NCBI RefSeq assembly: GCF_037055355.1
Contig: NZ_CP146350.1
Coordinates: forward strand, 8,331,001 to 8,395,000
Source of the DNA: Streptomyces sp. DG1A-41
GTDB lineage: Bacteria > Actinomycetota > Actinomycetes > Streptomycetales > Streptomycetaceae
Length of the DNA stretch: 64,000 nt
Direction: 5' to 3'
The first letter of the stretch is position 1, and each line of letters begins with the position of its first letter. Position numbers and translations under genes: made by a program. The notes under the pieces are model-generated. The model searched no databases. It saw nothing but the letters and a program-made list of their open reading frames with translations, and was not told where the DNA came from. Shown here in pieces: positions 55,238 to 63,767 of this stretch.

Positions 55238-56392
55238 ATGATCGCACGCAGTCGACAGGTGGCCCTGGCCCTGACCGTCGCCCTCGTCGCGGGTGCCGCC
55301 TGCCAGGCCCGCAACCATGAACCGGCCGGCCCCGGACGCCCGGCACCGTCCGTGGCCGGACCCCGCGGCTTCACACTGGTCGCCTCCGGCGACGTCCTCC
55401 CGCACAGCACGGTCATCGACCGGGCCCGCTTCGACGCCGGCGGCACCGGCTACGACTTCCGGCCGATGCTCGCCGGGATCCGCTCCGTCGTCTCCCGCGC
55501 CGACGTGGCCCTGTGCCACATGGAGACCGTCTACGGGGCGGACGGCGACTACACCGGCTATCCCACCTTCAAGTCCCCGCCCGAGGTCGCCCGGGCCCTC
55601 GCCGCCACCGGCTACGACGGCTGCTCCACCGCCTCCAACCACACCCTGGACGACGGCGCCGACGGCATCCGCCGCACCCTCGACACCCTCGACCGCGTGG
55701 GCGTACGGCACGCCGGCTCGGCCCGCGCCGAGGAGGAGGCCCGCACGGTGACGGTCCTCCAGGCGGGCCCGGCGAATGTCGCCCACCTCGCCTATACCTA
55801 CGGCACCAACGGCATCCCGCTCCCCGGCGGGCAGCCCTGGGCCGTGAACCTCATCGACGAGGGCAAGGTCCTCGCGGACGCCCGGGCCGCGCGCGAGGCG
55901 GGCGCCGACGTCGTCGTGGTCTCCCTGCACTGGGGCACCGAATGGCAGGACGCCCCCGACGAGCGGCAGCTGACCCTGGCCCGGAGCCTCACCGCCGCGC
56001 GCAGCGGGGGCCGTCCCGACATCGACCTGATCCTCGGCACCCACGCCCACGTCCCGCAGGCCTACGAGAAGGTCAACGGCACCTGGGTGATCTACGGCAT
56101 GGGCGACCAGATCGCCGGCGAGATGACCAACCACCAGGGCGCCCGGGACCCGCGCGGCAACCAGTCGACCCTCGGCCGCTTCACCTTCGCCCCGCCCGCA
56201 CGCCCGGGCGGCCGCTGGGAGGTGACGAAGGCGGAGTTCGTCCCGCAGCTGTTCGACGCCGACGCCGGCCGGGTCGTCAACCTGAACCGGGCCATCGCCC
56301 AGGGTGCCGATGTACAGGCCGTCCGCGACCGCATCCGCGACGTCGTGCTCAGCCGGGGCGCGGCCGGGGACGGCCTGGTGATGGGGGAGTAG
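55238..56392 (+). CDS. CapA-family (poly-gamma-glutamate-type) metallophosphoesterase-like lipoprotein
   Basis: This 384-aa protein has a signal peptide and lipobox (VALVAGAAC, residues 13-21). A CapA metallophosphatase-like domain follows: ASGDVLPHSTVIDRARFD, ADVALCHMETVYGADGDYTGYPTFKSPPEV, TASNHTLDDGADGIRRTLD, VVVVSLHWGTEWQ and GTHAHVPQAYEKVNG. CapA/PgsA proteins take part in poly-gamma-glutamate capsule synthesis, but no partners are nearby, so a surface role is only inferred. GTGGGGTGA lies before ATG 55238. Confidence 0.8.
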   Translation: MIARSRQVALALTVALVAGAACQARNHEPAGPGRPAPSVAGPRGFTLVASGDVLPHSTVIDRARFDAGGTGYDFRPMLAGIRSVVSRADVALCHMETVYGADGDYTGYPTFKSPPEVARALAATGYDGCSTASNHTLDDGADGIRRTLDTLDRVGVRHAGSARAEEEARTVTVLQAGPANVAHLAYTYGTNGIPLPGGQPWAVNLIDEGKVLADARAAREAGADVVVVSLHWGTEWQDAPDERQLTLARSLTAARSGGRPDIDLILGTHAHVPQAYEKVNGTWVIYGMGDQIAGEMTNHQGARDPRGNQSTLGRFTFAPPARPGGRWEVTKAEFVPQLFDADAGRVVNLNRAIAQGADVQAVRDRIRDVVLSRGAAGDGLVMGE

Positions 56393-56410
56393 GCCCGGAA
56401 AGCCGGCCGG

Positions 56411-57823
56411 TCAGCGCCGCGCCAGTTCCGAGCGCCGGTAGGAGTACGCGAAGTAGATCACGAGCCCCAGCGCGAACCAGACGGCGAACCGTGCCCAGGT
56501 CTGCCACTGGAGGAAGGTGATGAGCCAGATCGAGAAGACGATGCCCACCGCCGGCACGACCGGCATCCACGGCGTACGGAACGTGCGCGGCAGGTCCGGC
56601 TGCCGGTAGCGCAGCACGATCACCGCCGCGCACACCACCACGAACGCCAGCAGGATGCCGATGTTGGTCAGCTCGGCCGCCTCGCCGATCGGCAGGAACC
56701 CGGCGATGGCGGCCGACGCGGCTCCGACGATCCAGGTGACGCGGGTGGGCACGTGCCGCGTCGGGTGGGTCTTCGCGAACCACTTGGGCAGCAGCCCGTC
56801 TCGGGACATGGAGAACCACACCCGGGTCACGCCGAGCATGAACGTGAACATCACCGTGAGGATGCCGATGATCGCGCCCACCGCGATGACGTCCGCGAGC
56901 CCGCTCAGCCCCACCGACTTGAACGCCGTCGAGAAGCCGCTTTCCTTGTCGATGTCCTTGTAGTCCTGCATGCCCGTCAGCACCAGGCAGGCCGCCACGT
57001 ACAGGACCATCGAGATGACGAGCGAGTAGATGATCGCCTTCGGCATGTGCCGCTGGGCGTCCTTGGACTCCTCGGCCGCCGTCGACATGGCGTCGTAGCC
57101 GAAGACCGCGAAGAACACCGTCGCCGCGCCCGTGAACGCCCCGCCGACCCCGTACGGGAAGAACGGGTTGTAGTACGCCGTGTCGATGTGGAACACGCCG
57201 ACCGCGATCACCAGCAGCACGACCAGGACCTTCAGCACCACCACGACCGTCTCGAACCGGGCGGCGTTCTTGATGCCGAGGGTCAGCAGGTAGGCGATGA
57301 GCAGGCACAGCAGCGCCGCGAACAGATCGACTCTGTGCCCGTCGCCGGTGCCGGGCGCGCCCAGCATCCAGTTCGGCAGGTCGGCGCCCATCTCGCCGAC
57401 CAGGAAGCTGAAGTAGCCCGAGATGCCGATCGCGACCACGGCCACGATCGCCGTGTACTCCAGCAGCAGGTCCCAGCCGATGAACCAGCCCGCGAGCTCG
57501 CCGAGCACCGCGTAGCCGTAGGTGTAGGCGGAACCGGCCTTCGGGATGAGCCCGGCGAACTCGGCGTAGGACAGGGCGGCCGCGGCACTCGCGACGCCCG
57601 CGATGAGGAAGGAGACGAGCACGGCCGGACCCGCCGTACCGTTGGCCACGGTTCCCGCGAGCGTGAAGATGCCCGCGCCGATGATGCCGCCCACCCCGAT
57701 GGCGGTCAGCTGCCACAGCCCCAGGGACCGTTCCAGCTGGGTGCCCTTGCCGACTTCCGTCTCCTCGATCCGCTCGATGGGTTTGCGACGGAGAATCCCT
57801 TGGCCCATCCGGAGCACGGCCAC
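56411..57823 (-). CDS. APC-family amino acid permease
   Basis: A 470-aa membrane protein with 12 predicted helices. Family motifs are TAIGVGGIIGAGIFTLAGTVANG, FAGLIPKAGSAYTYGYAVLGELAGWFIGWDLLLEY, FFAVFGYDAMSTAAEESKDAQRHMPKAI and FSMSRDGLLPKWFAKTHPTRHVP. The set matches the cationic amino acid transporter subgroup. GTG 57823 has GAGGTGAGG upstream; ATG 57808 has no site. It is convergent with capA. Confidence 0.85.
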   Translation of the reverse strand: MAVLRMGQGILRRKPIERIEETEVGKGTQLERSLGLWQLTAIGVGGIIGAGIFTLAGTVANGTAGPAVLVSFLIAGVASAAAALSYAEFAGLIPKAGSAYTYGYAVLGELAGWFIGWDLLLEYTAIVAVVAIGISGYFSFLVGEMGADLPNWMLGAPGTGDGHRVDLFAALLCLLIAYLLTLGIKNAARFETVVVVLKVLVVLLVIAVGVFHIDTAYYNPFFPYGVGGAFTGAATVFFAVFGYDAMSTAAEESKDAQRHMPKAIIYSLVISMVLYVAACLVLTGMQDYKDIDKESGFSTAFKSVGLSGLADVIAVGAIIGILTVMFTFMLGVTRVWFSMSRDGLLPKWFAKTHPTRHVPTRVTWIVGAASAAIAGFLPIGEAAELTNIGILLAFVVVCAAVIVLRYRQPDLPRTFRTPWMPVVPAVGIVFSIWLITFLQWQTWARFAVWFALGLVIYFAYSYRRSELARR

Positions 57824-58014
57824 GCGCCTCACCTCTTCGTGATCGGCAAACGGCTGACGGCGGATCATGATGGCCCAGCTCCCCCGGTGACGGAAGACAC
57901 CGCACACGGTCCCCGCCGCCTCACGGCGCCACGGCGTAGCTCAGGTCGTGCGCGACGAGGGACGCCGCCTCGGGATCGGCCCGCACCCGGTCGAAGAGGC
58001 GGGTCCAGGGCCGG

Positions 58015-58488
58015 TCACGGCACCGCCGTCACCGGCCACCGCCCCGCCTTCACCAGCCGTACCGCCACCGATCCGACGATCCGGTGGCCCGCCTGCTCGG
58101 ACGCGCCCACGACCACCGCGTCCGCCTTGAGTTCGTCCGCCGCCTGCACCAGGCCGTTGTACGGGTCGCCGCGGAAGGTGTGGAACTCCCAGCGGACCTC
58201 GAATATCCCCTTGAGCCGCTCGGCCGCGTCCCGGATCTGCGCCACCAGGTCCTCGGCGATCTCCTCGGTCGTCTCGGCCACCGGCGCCCCGAGCGCCGCG
58301 CCCGCCGCCAGCACCGGCTGCACGTACACCACGGCGAGCAGCGCGTGCTGGCGCCGGGCCAGGCCGGCGGCGTAGGCCGCGGCGCGCAGGGACGAGTCGG
58401 AGCCGTCCACCCCGGCCACGATCACCTTCGGCCCGTCCGTGCCCCGCTCGAACTGATGAGAGTGCTGTTCCGTCACGCCGCGAGGCAT
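58015..58488 (-). CDS. universal stress protein (UspA family)
   Basis: A 157-aa USP: VIVAGVDGSDSSLRAAAYAAGLARRQHALLAVVYV is the nucleotide-binding first strand, and VVVGASEQAGHRIVGSVAVRLVKAGRWPVTAVP is the C-terminal ATP-loop region. The start at ATG 58488 or a GTG just inside is not certain. Role: stress survival. Confidence 0.8.
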   Translation of the reverse strand: MPRGVTEQHSHQFERGTDGPKVIVAGVDGSDSSLRAAAYAAGLARRQHALLAVVYVQPVLAAGAALGAPVAETTEEIAEDLVAQIRDAAERLKGIFEVRWEFHTFRGDPYNGLVQAADELKADAVVVGASEQAGHRIVGSVAVRLVKAGRWPVTAVP

Positions 58489-58999
58489 CGAAGGCCGGAG
58501 GCCAGGCACTGAGCCGGGATCGCCGGAAGCGCGAGAGGACACCGGTGTTCCGTGTCCGAGGAGGGCGCCCGTGTCGGCGCCGGACCGGTGCTCCGCCTCT
58601 TGCGCCGCCTGCTGGTGTCGCTACGCGGAGGCCGCCTCGCACGTTGCGGGGAAGAGGAACAGGGCACTCGAAGGGCGGACAGCGGCCCGCCACCACGGAG
58701 GGCCGCCGTCACTGGCGGCGCTCGGCCCCGCCGGAGGGGACGGGACCGAGCCCGCCGACCTGTCCGAACCGGCCCGCGTGCCCGTCCGCCGCCGTCCAGA
58801 CGCTGCGGCAGGCGATCCCGAGGCGACAAAAACGCGACCGACTGGTCACGTGCCGCACCGGGCTGACGATCCGGGAGATCCTGCCGTTCCCCCTGGTGCA
58901 CCGTCACCGACCTTTCTGTGTAGGCCGTTCGGGTGAAAGCACGCGGCCGCATCGGTGTTGCTCAGGTGCGTCGGCCTTCCGCCGGGCGACTGATGAGTC
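58489..58999. other. 511-bp gap between the universal stress and deacetylase genes
   Basis: The region has several open frames of 100 codons in different phases but none with a ribosome site or family text. A decayed or unknown gene cannot be ruled out. It may hold the promoter of the stress gene. Confidence 0.3.
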
Positions 59000-59832
59000 A
59001 TGAAGAAGGATCAGTTGCTCACCAGGCGCCGGCTGTTGATCGCGGGCACCGGCGCCGTGGGAGCGGCCGCCACGGCCGGTGTGTTCACGGCGGTCACCGG
59101 GGACGGACCCGCCGGGTCCGTCCCGGCCGCGGGGTCCCAGGCCCGCCGCCCGCTCAGCTCTTCCGCGTACCGGCTCCAGCCCCTGACCGGATTCGGCCCG
59201 CCGCAGGCTGCCCCCGCCGGACGCTGGTACGCCGCGAACCGCTGCTGCGCGTCTCCGGACGCGGCCGCACCATGGTGCTGACCTTCGACGACGGCCCCGA
59301 CCCCCGCTACACCCCGGACATTCTCGACACCCTGGCCGAGTACGACGTGCGCGCCATGTTCTTCGTGTGCGGGGAGAGGGCCGCCGACAGCAAGGAGTTG
59401 CTGGCCCGGATGGCCGCCGAGGGCCATGTCGTCGGGAACCACACCTGGTCCCACCCGCTGCTCACCCGCCTCACCCGCCGGCAGATCCGCTCCCAGATGG
59501 AACGCACCTGCGACGTCATCGAGGGTGCCTACGGAGAGCGCCCCGAGTGGTTCCGCGCCCCCTACGGCGCCTGGAACCGCGCCGCATTCCAACTGGGCGC
59601 CGAACTCGGCATGGAACCCCTCGCCTGGACGCTCGACACCCTCGACTGGACCACCCCCGGCACCCGTTCCATCGTCAACCGGGTCGAGAACGGCGCCGCC
59701 CCCGGTGTCGTGGTGCTCTCGCACGACGCCGGGGGCGACCGCTCGCAGAGCGTGCGGGCCCTGCGGCGCTATCTGCCCGAACTGCTGGACTCCGGCTACC
59801 ACGTCACCGTGCCCCGGCGGCACTACGCGTGA
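59000..59832 (+). pseudogene. secreted polysaccharide deacetylase (NodB homology) with a one-base frameshift
   Basis: ATG 59000 gives a Tat signal (LTRRRLLIAGTGAVGAAATAGV). Near 59215 the frame shifts, and the next frame holds the whole catalytic NodB domain: MVLTFDDGPDPRYTPDILD (first Asp pair), GNHTWSHPLLTRL (His zinc ligands), FRAPYGAWNRAA, LDTLDWTTPGTRSIV and VVVLSHDAGGDRSQ. It should remove acetyl groups from peptidoglycan or chitin-like glycans. The two halves match in size and order, so a single base change or error is likely. Confidence 0.75.
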
Positions 59833-59871
59833 GAGATGCCGTCGGGCCGTCGACCGCCCGGCCGGGAGCGC

Positions 59872-60540
59872 TCAGCGCACCTCGACCAGGCGGGCGAAGG
59901 CGACGACGTTGCCCTCATAGCCGTTCTGCTGGGAGAAACCGCCGCCGCAGGTGATGACCCGCAGCTCCGCCACGCCCTTGGAGGCGTAGACACGGTCGCC
60001 GGGGAAGTTGTCCTTCTGGAACACCTCGACGCCGTAGATCTCGAACACGACGGTCTTTCCGTCCTGCCGGGCGACCTCGACGCGGTTTCCCCTCTTCAGG
60101 GCCCCGAGTCCGTAGAACACGGCGGGGCCCTGCTGGTTGTCGACATGGCCGACGACGACCGCGGTGCCCTTCTCGCCGGGGGTGACGGCACCGGTGAACC
60201 AGCCGGCCAGGTTCGGGTCCTCCGGGGGCGGCGCGCCGACCCAGCCGTCCGCGTCCAGGCCCACGGGAATCATCGGCGCGTCGACCTGGATCGCCGGGAT
60301 CCGGACCCGGTCCGGGAGGGCGTAGGGGAGGGGCTTGACGGCCCCGGCGAAGGTGTCCCCGGGCACGCGGCTGTCCGCCGCGGCCGCGGTCGCCGGCTGC
60401 GGCGGGCCCTCGTCGAATTCCCCCGAACCATTCCGGATGAGCGCGAGGCCGGTCAGCAGAACCAGCGCTATCACGCCCCACGGGGCGCGCTTCTTCCGCC
60501 GCGCCTCCTCTTCCGCCTCGGCCAGCTCGGACGCAGACAT
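59872..60540 (-). CDS. class F sortase
   Basis: This 222-aa protein has one membrane helix (GVIALVLLTGLALI, about 21-34), a Pro/Asp linker and a sortase barrel: RIPAIQVDAPMIPVGLDADGWV, GTAVVVGHVDNQQGPAVFYGLGALK (catalytic His), ELRVITCGGGF (catalytic Cys in TC) and FARLVEVR (Arg). It joins sorting-signal proteins to the cell wall. ATG 60540 has GGGGA 8 bases upstream. Small secreted membrane-anchored proteins follow nearby. Confidence 0.82.
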   Translation of the reverse strand: MSASELAEAEEEARRKKRAPWGVIALVLLTGLALIRNGSGEFDEGPPQPATAAAADSRVPGDTFAGAVKPLPYALPDRVRIPAIQVDAPMIPVGLDADGWVGAPPPEDPNLAGWFTGAVTPGEKGTAVVVGHVDNQQGPAVFYGLGALKRGNRVEVARQDGKTVVFEIYGVEVFQKDNFPGDRVYASKGVAELRVITCGGGFSQQNGYEGNVVAFARLVEVR

Positions 60541-60965
60541 GGGCCATCCCCTCTCGACGCGGCCGTCGCCGTGTCGTTCGCGCATATCAGAACGCTAAGC
60601 GCGGCGCGCGAAAGCGGCGACGGGGCGGGAGCGAACGGGTGGCCAACGGGGCTGTCAGGGGTGATCCAGGGCTGTCAGCGGTCGTTCAGGGGTGGTTCCG
60701 GATGGTTCCGGATGGTTCCGGATGGTTCCGGATGGTTCCGGGGCCATGAGGTGCGCCATCCGAGTTGCCGCCGCGAGGAATTTTCCGATGGTCCGTGACC
60801 TGCGGCGATATCCGGTTGCGCGGTTCTCCCGAGGTGCCTTCTCTCACCGGGACGGACCATTCCCGAAATGCGGTTCGGGACAAGGCAACTGACTGTCTTT
60901 CTGGGAGGCGCTTTCTCGCCGATCGACCGGGGACGGGTCCCGGGGCGTCTTCCGCGGAGGTTCAC
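60541..60965. promoter_or_regulatory. divergent promoter region between sortase and a surface protein gene
   Basis: About 420 bp. It holds a decanucleotide tandem repeat (60691-60740) and the upstream signals of both genes. GGAGG lies at 60956-60960 for the surface gene. Confidence 0.4.
60691..60740 (+). repeat. five tandem copies of a 10-bp unit (GATGGTTCCG)
   Basis: Four exact units GATGGTTCCG (60701-60740) follow one unit differing at two bases (60691-60700). Because 10 bp is about one helical turn, the copies would be phased on one face of DNA. Upstream of the sortase gene and about 230 bp before the surface protein gene. Confidence 0.85.
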
Positions 60966-61454
60966 ATGCGTAACACTCGTGCCCTGGCGGTCGCCGGCGC
61001 CGCGGTCGCCGCCCTCGGCCTCTCCACCCCCGCGGCCGTCGCGTGGGAGACACCCAGCAACATCGTCGCCCTGCCCAGCGTGATCGCCCGCGGCGGCCAG
61101 CTGACCATCACGGTCGACGGCTGCCGCAAGGGCGGCACGGCGACTTCCAACGCGTTCACGAGGCCGGCGACGCTCTCGCCCGTCTCCAGCGCCAAGGAGA
61201 CGGCGAGGGGCACCGCCACCATCAGGAACAACGCGCACCCGGGGCCGTACGACATCACGGTCACCTGCGACGGCAGGAGCCTGACCAAGCCCCAGGCCTT
61301 CACCGTCATCGGCGGTGTCCGCGGCGGTATCGGAGGCAGCAGCACCACCGGTGCGACCTCGACCGACATGGCCATCGGCGGTGGGCTCGTGGCAGCGGCA
61401 CTCGTCGGTGGCGGGGTGTTCTGGATGCGCCGCCGGGCCGAGCGGCGCGTCTGA
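60966..61454 (+). CDS. small secreted surface protein with C-terminal membrane anchor
   Basis: This 162-aa protein has a signal peptide (residues 1-26, ending PAAVAWE), an Ig-like or immunoglobulin-fold region (VALPSVIARGGQLTITVDGC, a second Cys pair CDGRS), a Gly/Ser/Thr linker and a C-terminal helix with RRR (GGLVAAALVGGGVFWMRRRAERR). There is no LPXTG-like motif in view, so it may be membrane-anchored rather than sortase-linked. GGAGG precedes ATG 60966. Confidence 0.7.
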   Translation: MRNTRALAVAGAAVAALGLSTPAAVAWETPSNIVALPSVIARGGQLTITVDGCRKGGTATSNAFTRPATLSPVSSAKETARGTATIRNNAHPGPYDITVTCDGRSLTKPQAFTVIGGVRGGIGGSSTTGATSTDMAIGGGLVAAALVGGGVFWMRRRAERRV

Positions 61455-61500
61455 CGCCTCGTTCCCCGCTCCTTGTGACGAGCCGCCTCGCACGTGAACG

Positions 61501-61540
61501 GTCTTCGCCCCGGATCCCTCGCGGGATCCGGGGCGAAGAC
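61501..61540. terminator. 18-bp perfect hairpin terminator
   Basis: GTCTTCGCCCCGGATCCC (61501-61518) pairs exactly with 61523-61540 across a TCGC loop. It lies between the convergent surface-protein genes and likely ends both transcripts. Confidence 0.85.
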
Positions 61541-61580
61541 CTGTGCGGTGTGCCGGGCCAGGTGCGGTGCGCCGGGCCGG

Positions 61581-62108
61581 TCAGCCGGCGTCCTCGTCGG
61601 TGCGGCGGCGTGCGAAGTGGTACGCCGTGCCCAGCGCGCCGGCGATGAGGGCGGCGCCGAGGCCGATCTCCTTGAGGTCGAAACCGGCGAGGGTGCCGCC
61701 CTCTCCGGCATGCACGCCCTTCGACGGGTGGCGGTGGTGGTGCTTCGGGTGGTGCGCCGGATGCCCGCCGGCGATGGTCAGGCGCGCGGTGCCGCTCGAC
61801 TCGTCACAGACGAACTCCACGTCGTACACGGCGCCGGGCTTGGCGTCCCAGTCGACCCTGGCCGTCGCCGACCGCTTCTCCGGCGGGATGACGACCACGT
61901 CGAAGACCGGTGAGAAGACCGCCGCCTCCCCCCGGCACGCTCTGTTGCGCTCCACCCGCAGCGTGACCTGGCCGTCCGCCACGACGGTGGAGGGCTCGAC
62001 GCCGAAGACGAAATCGGTCCGCCCGGCCGCGTCGGCCGGCACGCAGGAGGTGAGGGCGCCGGCGCCCAGCAGTACGGCCGAGGCCGAAGCGACGCAGATC
62101 GCGCGCAT
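61581..62108 (-). CDS. small secreted surface protein with His-rich linker
   Basis: This 175-aa protein has a signal peptide with a lipobox-like LGAGALTSC at about residue 22, an extracellular domain (FVFGVEPSTVVADGQVTLRVERNRAC) and a His-rich linker (GGHPAHHPKHHHRHPSKG). A C-terminal helix with RRR (GLGAALIAGALGTAYHFARRR) follows. It has the same layout as the protein at 60966-61454: a Cys pair, linker and anchored tail. They may be paralogues. The His cluster could bind metal, which is an inference. Confidence 0.65.
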   Translation of the reverse strand: MRAICVASASAVLLGAGALTSCVPADAAGRTDFVFGVEPSTVVADGQVTLRVERNRACRGEAAVFSPVFDVVVIPPEKRSATARVDWDAKPGAVYDVEFVCDESSGTARLTIAGGHPAHHPKHHHRHPSKGVHAGEGGTLAGFDLKEIGLGAALIAGALGTAYHFARRRTDEDAG

Positions 62109-62330
62109 GGTGAAACCTCCGGGTCCCCGAGGAGCAGCCGCGGACCTGTTCCGCTCACGTCACAAATGCACCTCGATGCCCGAAACGCTAAGAATGCTCA
62201 CACCGTGGCGCGATCGCAGTAGCGCGAATGGGGTACATGTGTGGGCCGCCTGGGGGAATTCCGTTGACGGGCCGGGGGACGGCGACGGTGTGTCGCTCGC
62301 CCCCGGCCCGGTTCCGTGGTGCGGGTGCCG

Positions 62331-63095
62331 TCAGTCCCCGGTACCCGGGAAGAGGTTCAGGAACGGGTCCGCCGACGCGGTCACGCCCCTGCTGTAGGGC
62401 GAGTCGAAGTCCCAGATCAGGAACAGCAGGAAGGCGATCAGCGCCGAGAACACTCCGGCGAGGACCAGTTCACGTGTCGTTCTGCGGATCTGGAGGGCGA
62501 AGATCATCCCGATGGTGACCACGGCTCCGATGATCAGCCCGAACCACACCACGCCCGGCATGGTCTCCCCGGTCGACTCCGCCCGGGCGATCCGGGCCTG
62601 GCTGGCCGCGGTCACCTGGTCGAGGAGCGGCTGGTAGGCCTGGGCCTCGAAGTCCGTCTTCGGCTGGTAGTCGGTGACGTCCTGGCGGAGGCGCTCGAAG
62701 AGCTCACCGCCGCGCTCGGTGACCTGTTCCTTGTCGGCCATGGTGTCCCACTCGGTGGTGACGACGTGGCTCACGTACGCATGGATGTCGTCCCGGATGC
62801 GGTCGCGTACGTCGTCCGGGTAGACCCGGACCCGCTCCGAGATCTCGTGCAGCGCGGTGGCCTCCGCCTGGACGTGGTCCTGGGCGGCGCTGCGCCCCTC
62901 CCAGACACCGGCGATCGCCAGACCCAGGACGATGGCGTACACGACGCCGATCCACATCGTCATGTACTCGATGACGTCCGGGGTCTCACTGGGGTCCTCG
63001 TCGTCGGACGCCGTGCGATGGCGTACGAGGGTGATGACGACCACCACGGCACAGGCGGCCAGCATCGCGAGGGTGAGAACGAGCCATTCCGGCAA
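62331..63095 (-). CDS. DUF4239-like membrane protein
   Basis: A 254-aa protein with an N-terminal helix (LVLTLAMLAACAVVVVITLV), a second helix (MTMWIGVVYAIVLGLAIAGVW), a helical soluble part (ATALHEISERVRVYPDDVRDRIRDDIHAYV) and two C-terminal helices (GVVWFGLIIGAVVTIGMIFAL, LVLAGVFSALIAFLLFLIW). It matches the DUF4239 layout; its function is unknown. GGCATCTC on the plus strand shows a GAGATGCC site before ATG 63095. Confidence 0.7.
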   Translation of the reverse strand: MPEWLVLTLAMLAACAVVVVITLVRHRTASDDEDPSETPDVIEYMTMWIGVVYAIVLGLAIAGVWEGRSAAQDHVQAEATALHEISERVRVYPDDVRDRIRDDIHAYVSHVVTTEWDTMADKEQVTERGGELFERLRQDVTDYQPKTDFEAQAYQPLLDQVTAASQARIARAESTGETMPGVVWFGLIIGAVVTIGMIFALQIRRTTRELVLAGVFSALIAFLLFLIWDFDSPYSRGVTASADPFLNLFPGTGD

Positions 63096-63119
63096 GAGAT
63101 GCCTCCAGAGCTTCAGGGA

Positions 63120-63767
63120 TCAGCGCGGGCGCAGCGCGGCGACGGCGACCACCGCGGGCACGGTGACGAGCAGGACGAAGGTGAGCGGCGACAGGGTGTT
63201 GCTCGCCGGTCGTGGCCGTGGCGAGGCGCGGTACCGCGGGTAACGCACGGGCGTCGCGGACGGACGCGGGGTGGGCTTCGCCGACGGCTTCGGCACCGGC
63301 TTCGGTGCCGGGGCGGGGGGTGGAGGAGGGACGGGCCTGGGGGCCGGCCGGGGCGGCGCCGCCGGGCGTGGAGCGGGCGGCGGAGACGGAGCCGGCGGCT
63401 CCGGTCTGGCCGTGGGGGGCGGTTTCGGGGGCGGGGGCGAGGGTGAAGGCGGCGGTGGTGTCGGAGTCGGTGACGGAGTCGGCTTCGGCGGCGGAGGCGT
63501 CGGGGTCGGCGGAGGCGTCGGTGTGGGCGTGGGCGTGGGGGTCGGTGTGGGTGGAGGGCACGGCGGCTTGGTCGGCCAGGTCGTCCTGCTTCCGGCGATC
63601 GCCACCGCCTCCGTGCCGTCCGGCCCCGTCGAGGCGTACGCGCAGGCGTCGGCCACCGCCACTCCGGCCGGTGCGCCGACGAGTGCCCAGGTCAGCGTCG
63701 CCACCGCCAAGGCCCTTGCGGCGAGGGCGGATTGCGTCGATAGGGGTCCATGCACGACGGAGATCAT
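63120..63767 (-). CDS. proline-rich secreted protein with C-terminal membrane anchor
   Basis: A 215-aa protein with a signal peptide (ALAVATLTWALVGAPAGVAVADA) and a short conserved start (ACAYASTGPDGTEAVAIAGSRTTWPTKPPCP). A ~120-residue Pro/Thr/Ser/Lys tract of PTPTPTP, PPSPSPPPPK and KPTPRPSA type follows, then a C-terminal helix (PLTFVLLVTVPAVVAVAALRPR). It would span the cell wall as a stalk. CAAGG precedes ATG 63767. Function unknown. Confidence 0.6.
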   Translation of the reverse strand: MISVVHGPLSTQSALAARALAVATLTWALVGAPAGVAVADACAYASTGPDGTEAVAIAGSRTTWPTKPPCPPPTPTPTPTPTPTPPPTPTPPPPKPTPSPTPTPPPPSPSPPPPKPPPTARPEPPAPSPPPAPRPAAPPRPAPRPVPPPPPAPAPKPVPKPSAKPTPRPSATPVRYPRYRASPRPRPASNTLSPLTFVLLVTVPAVVAVAALRPR

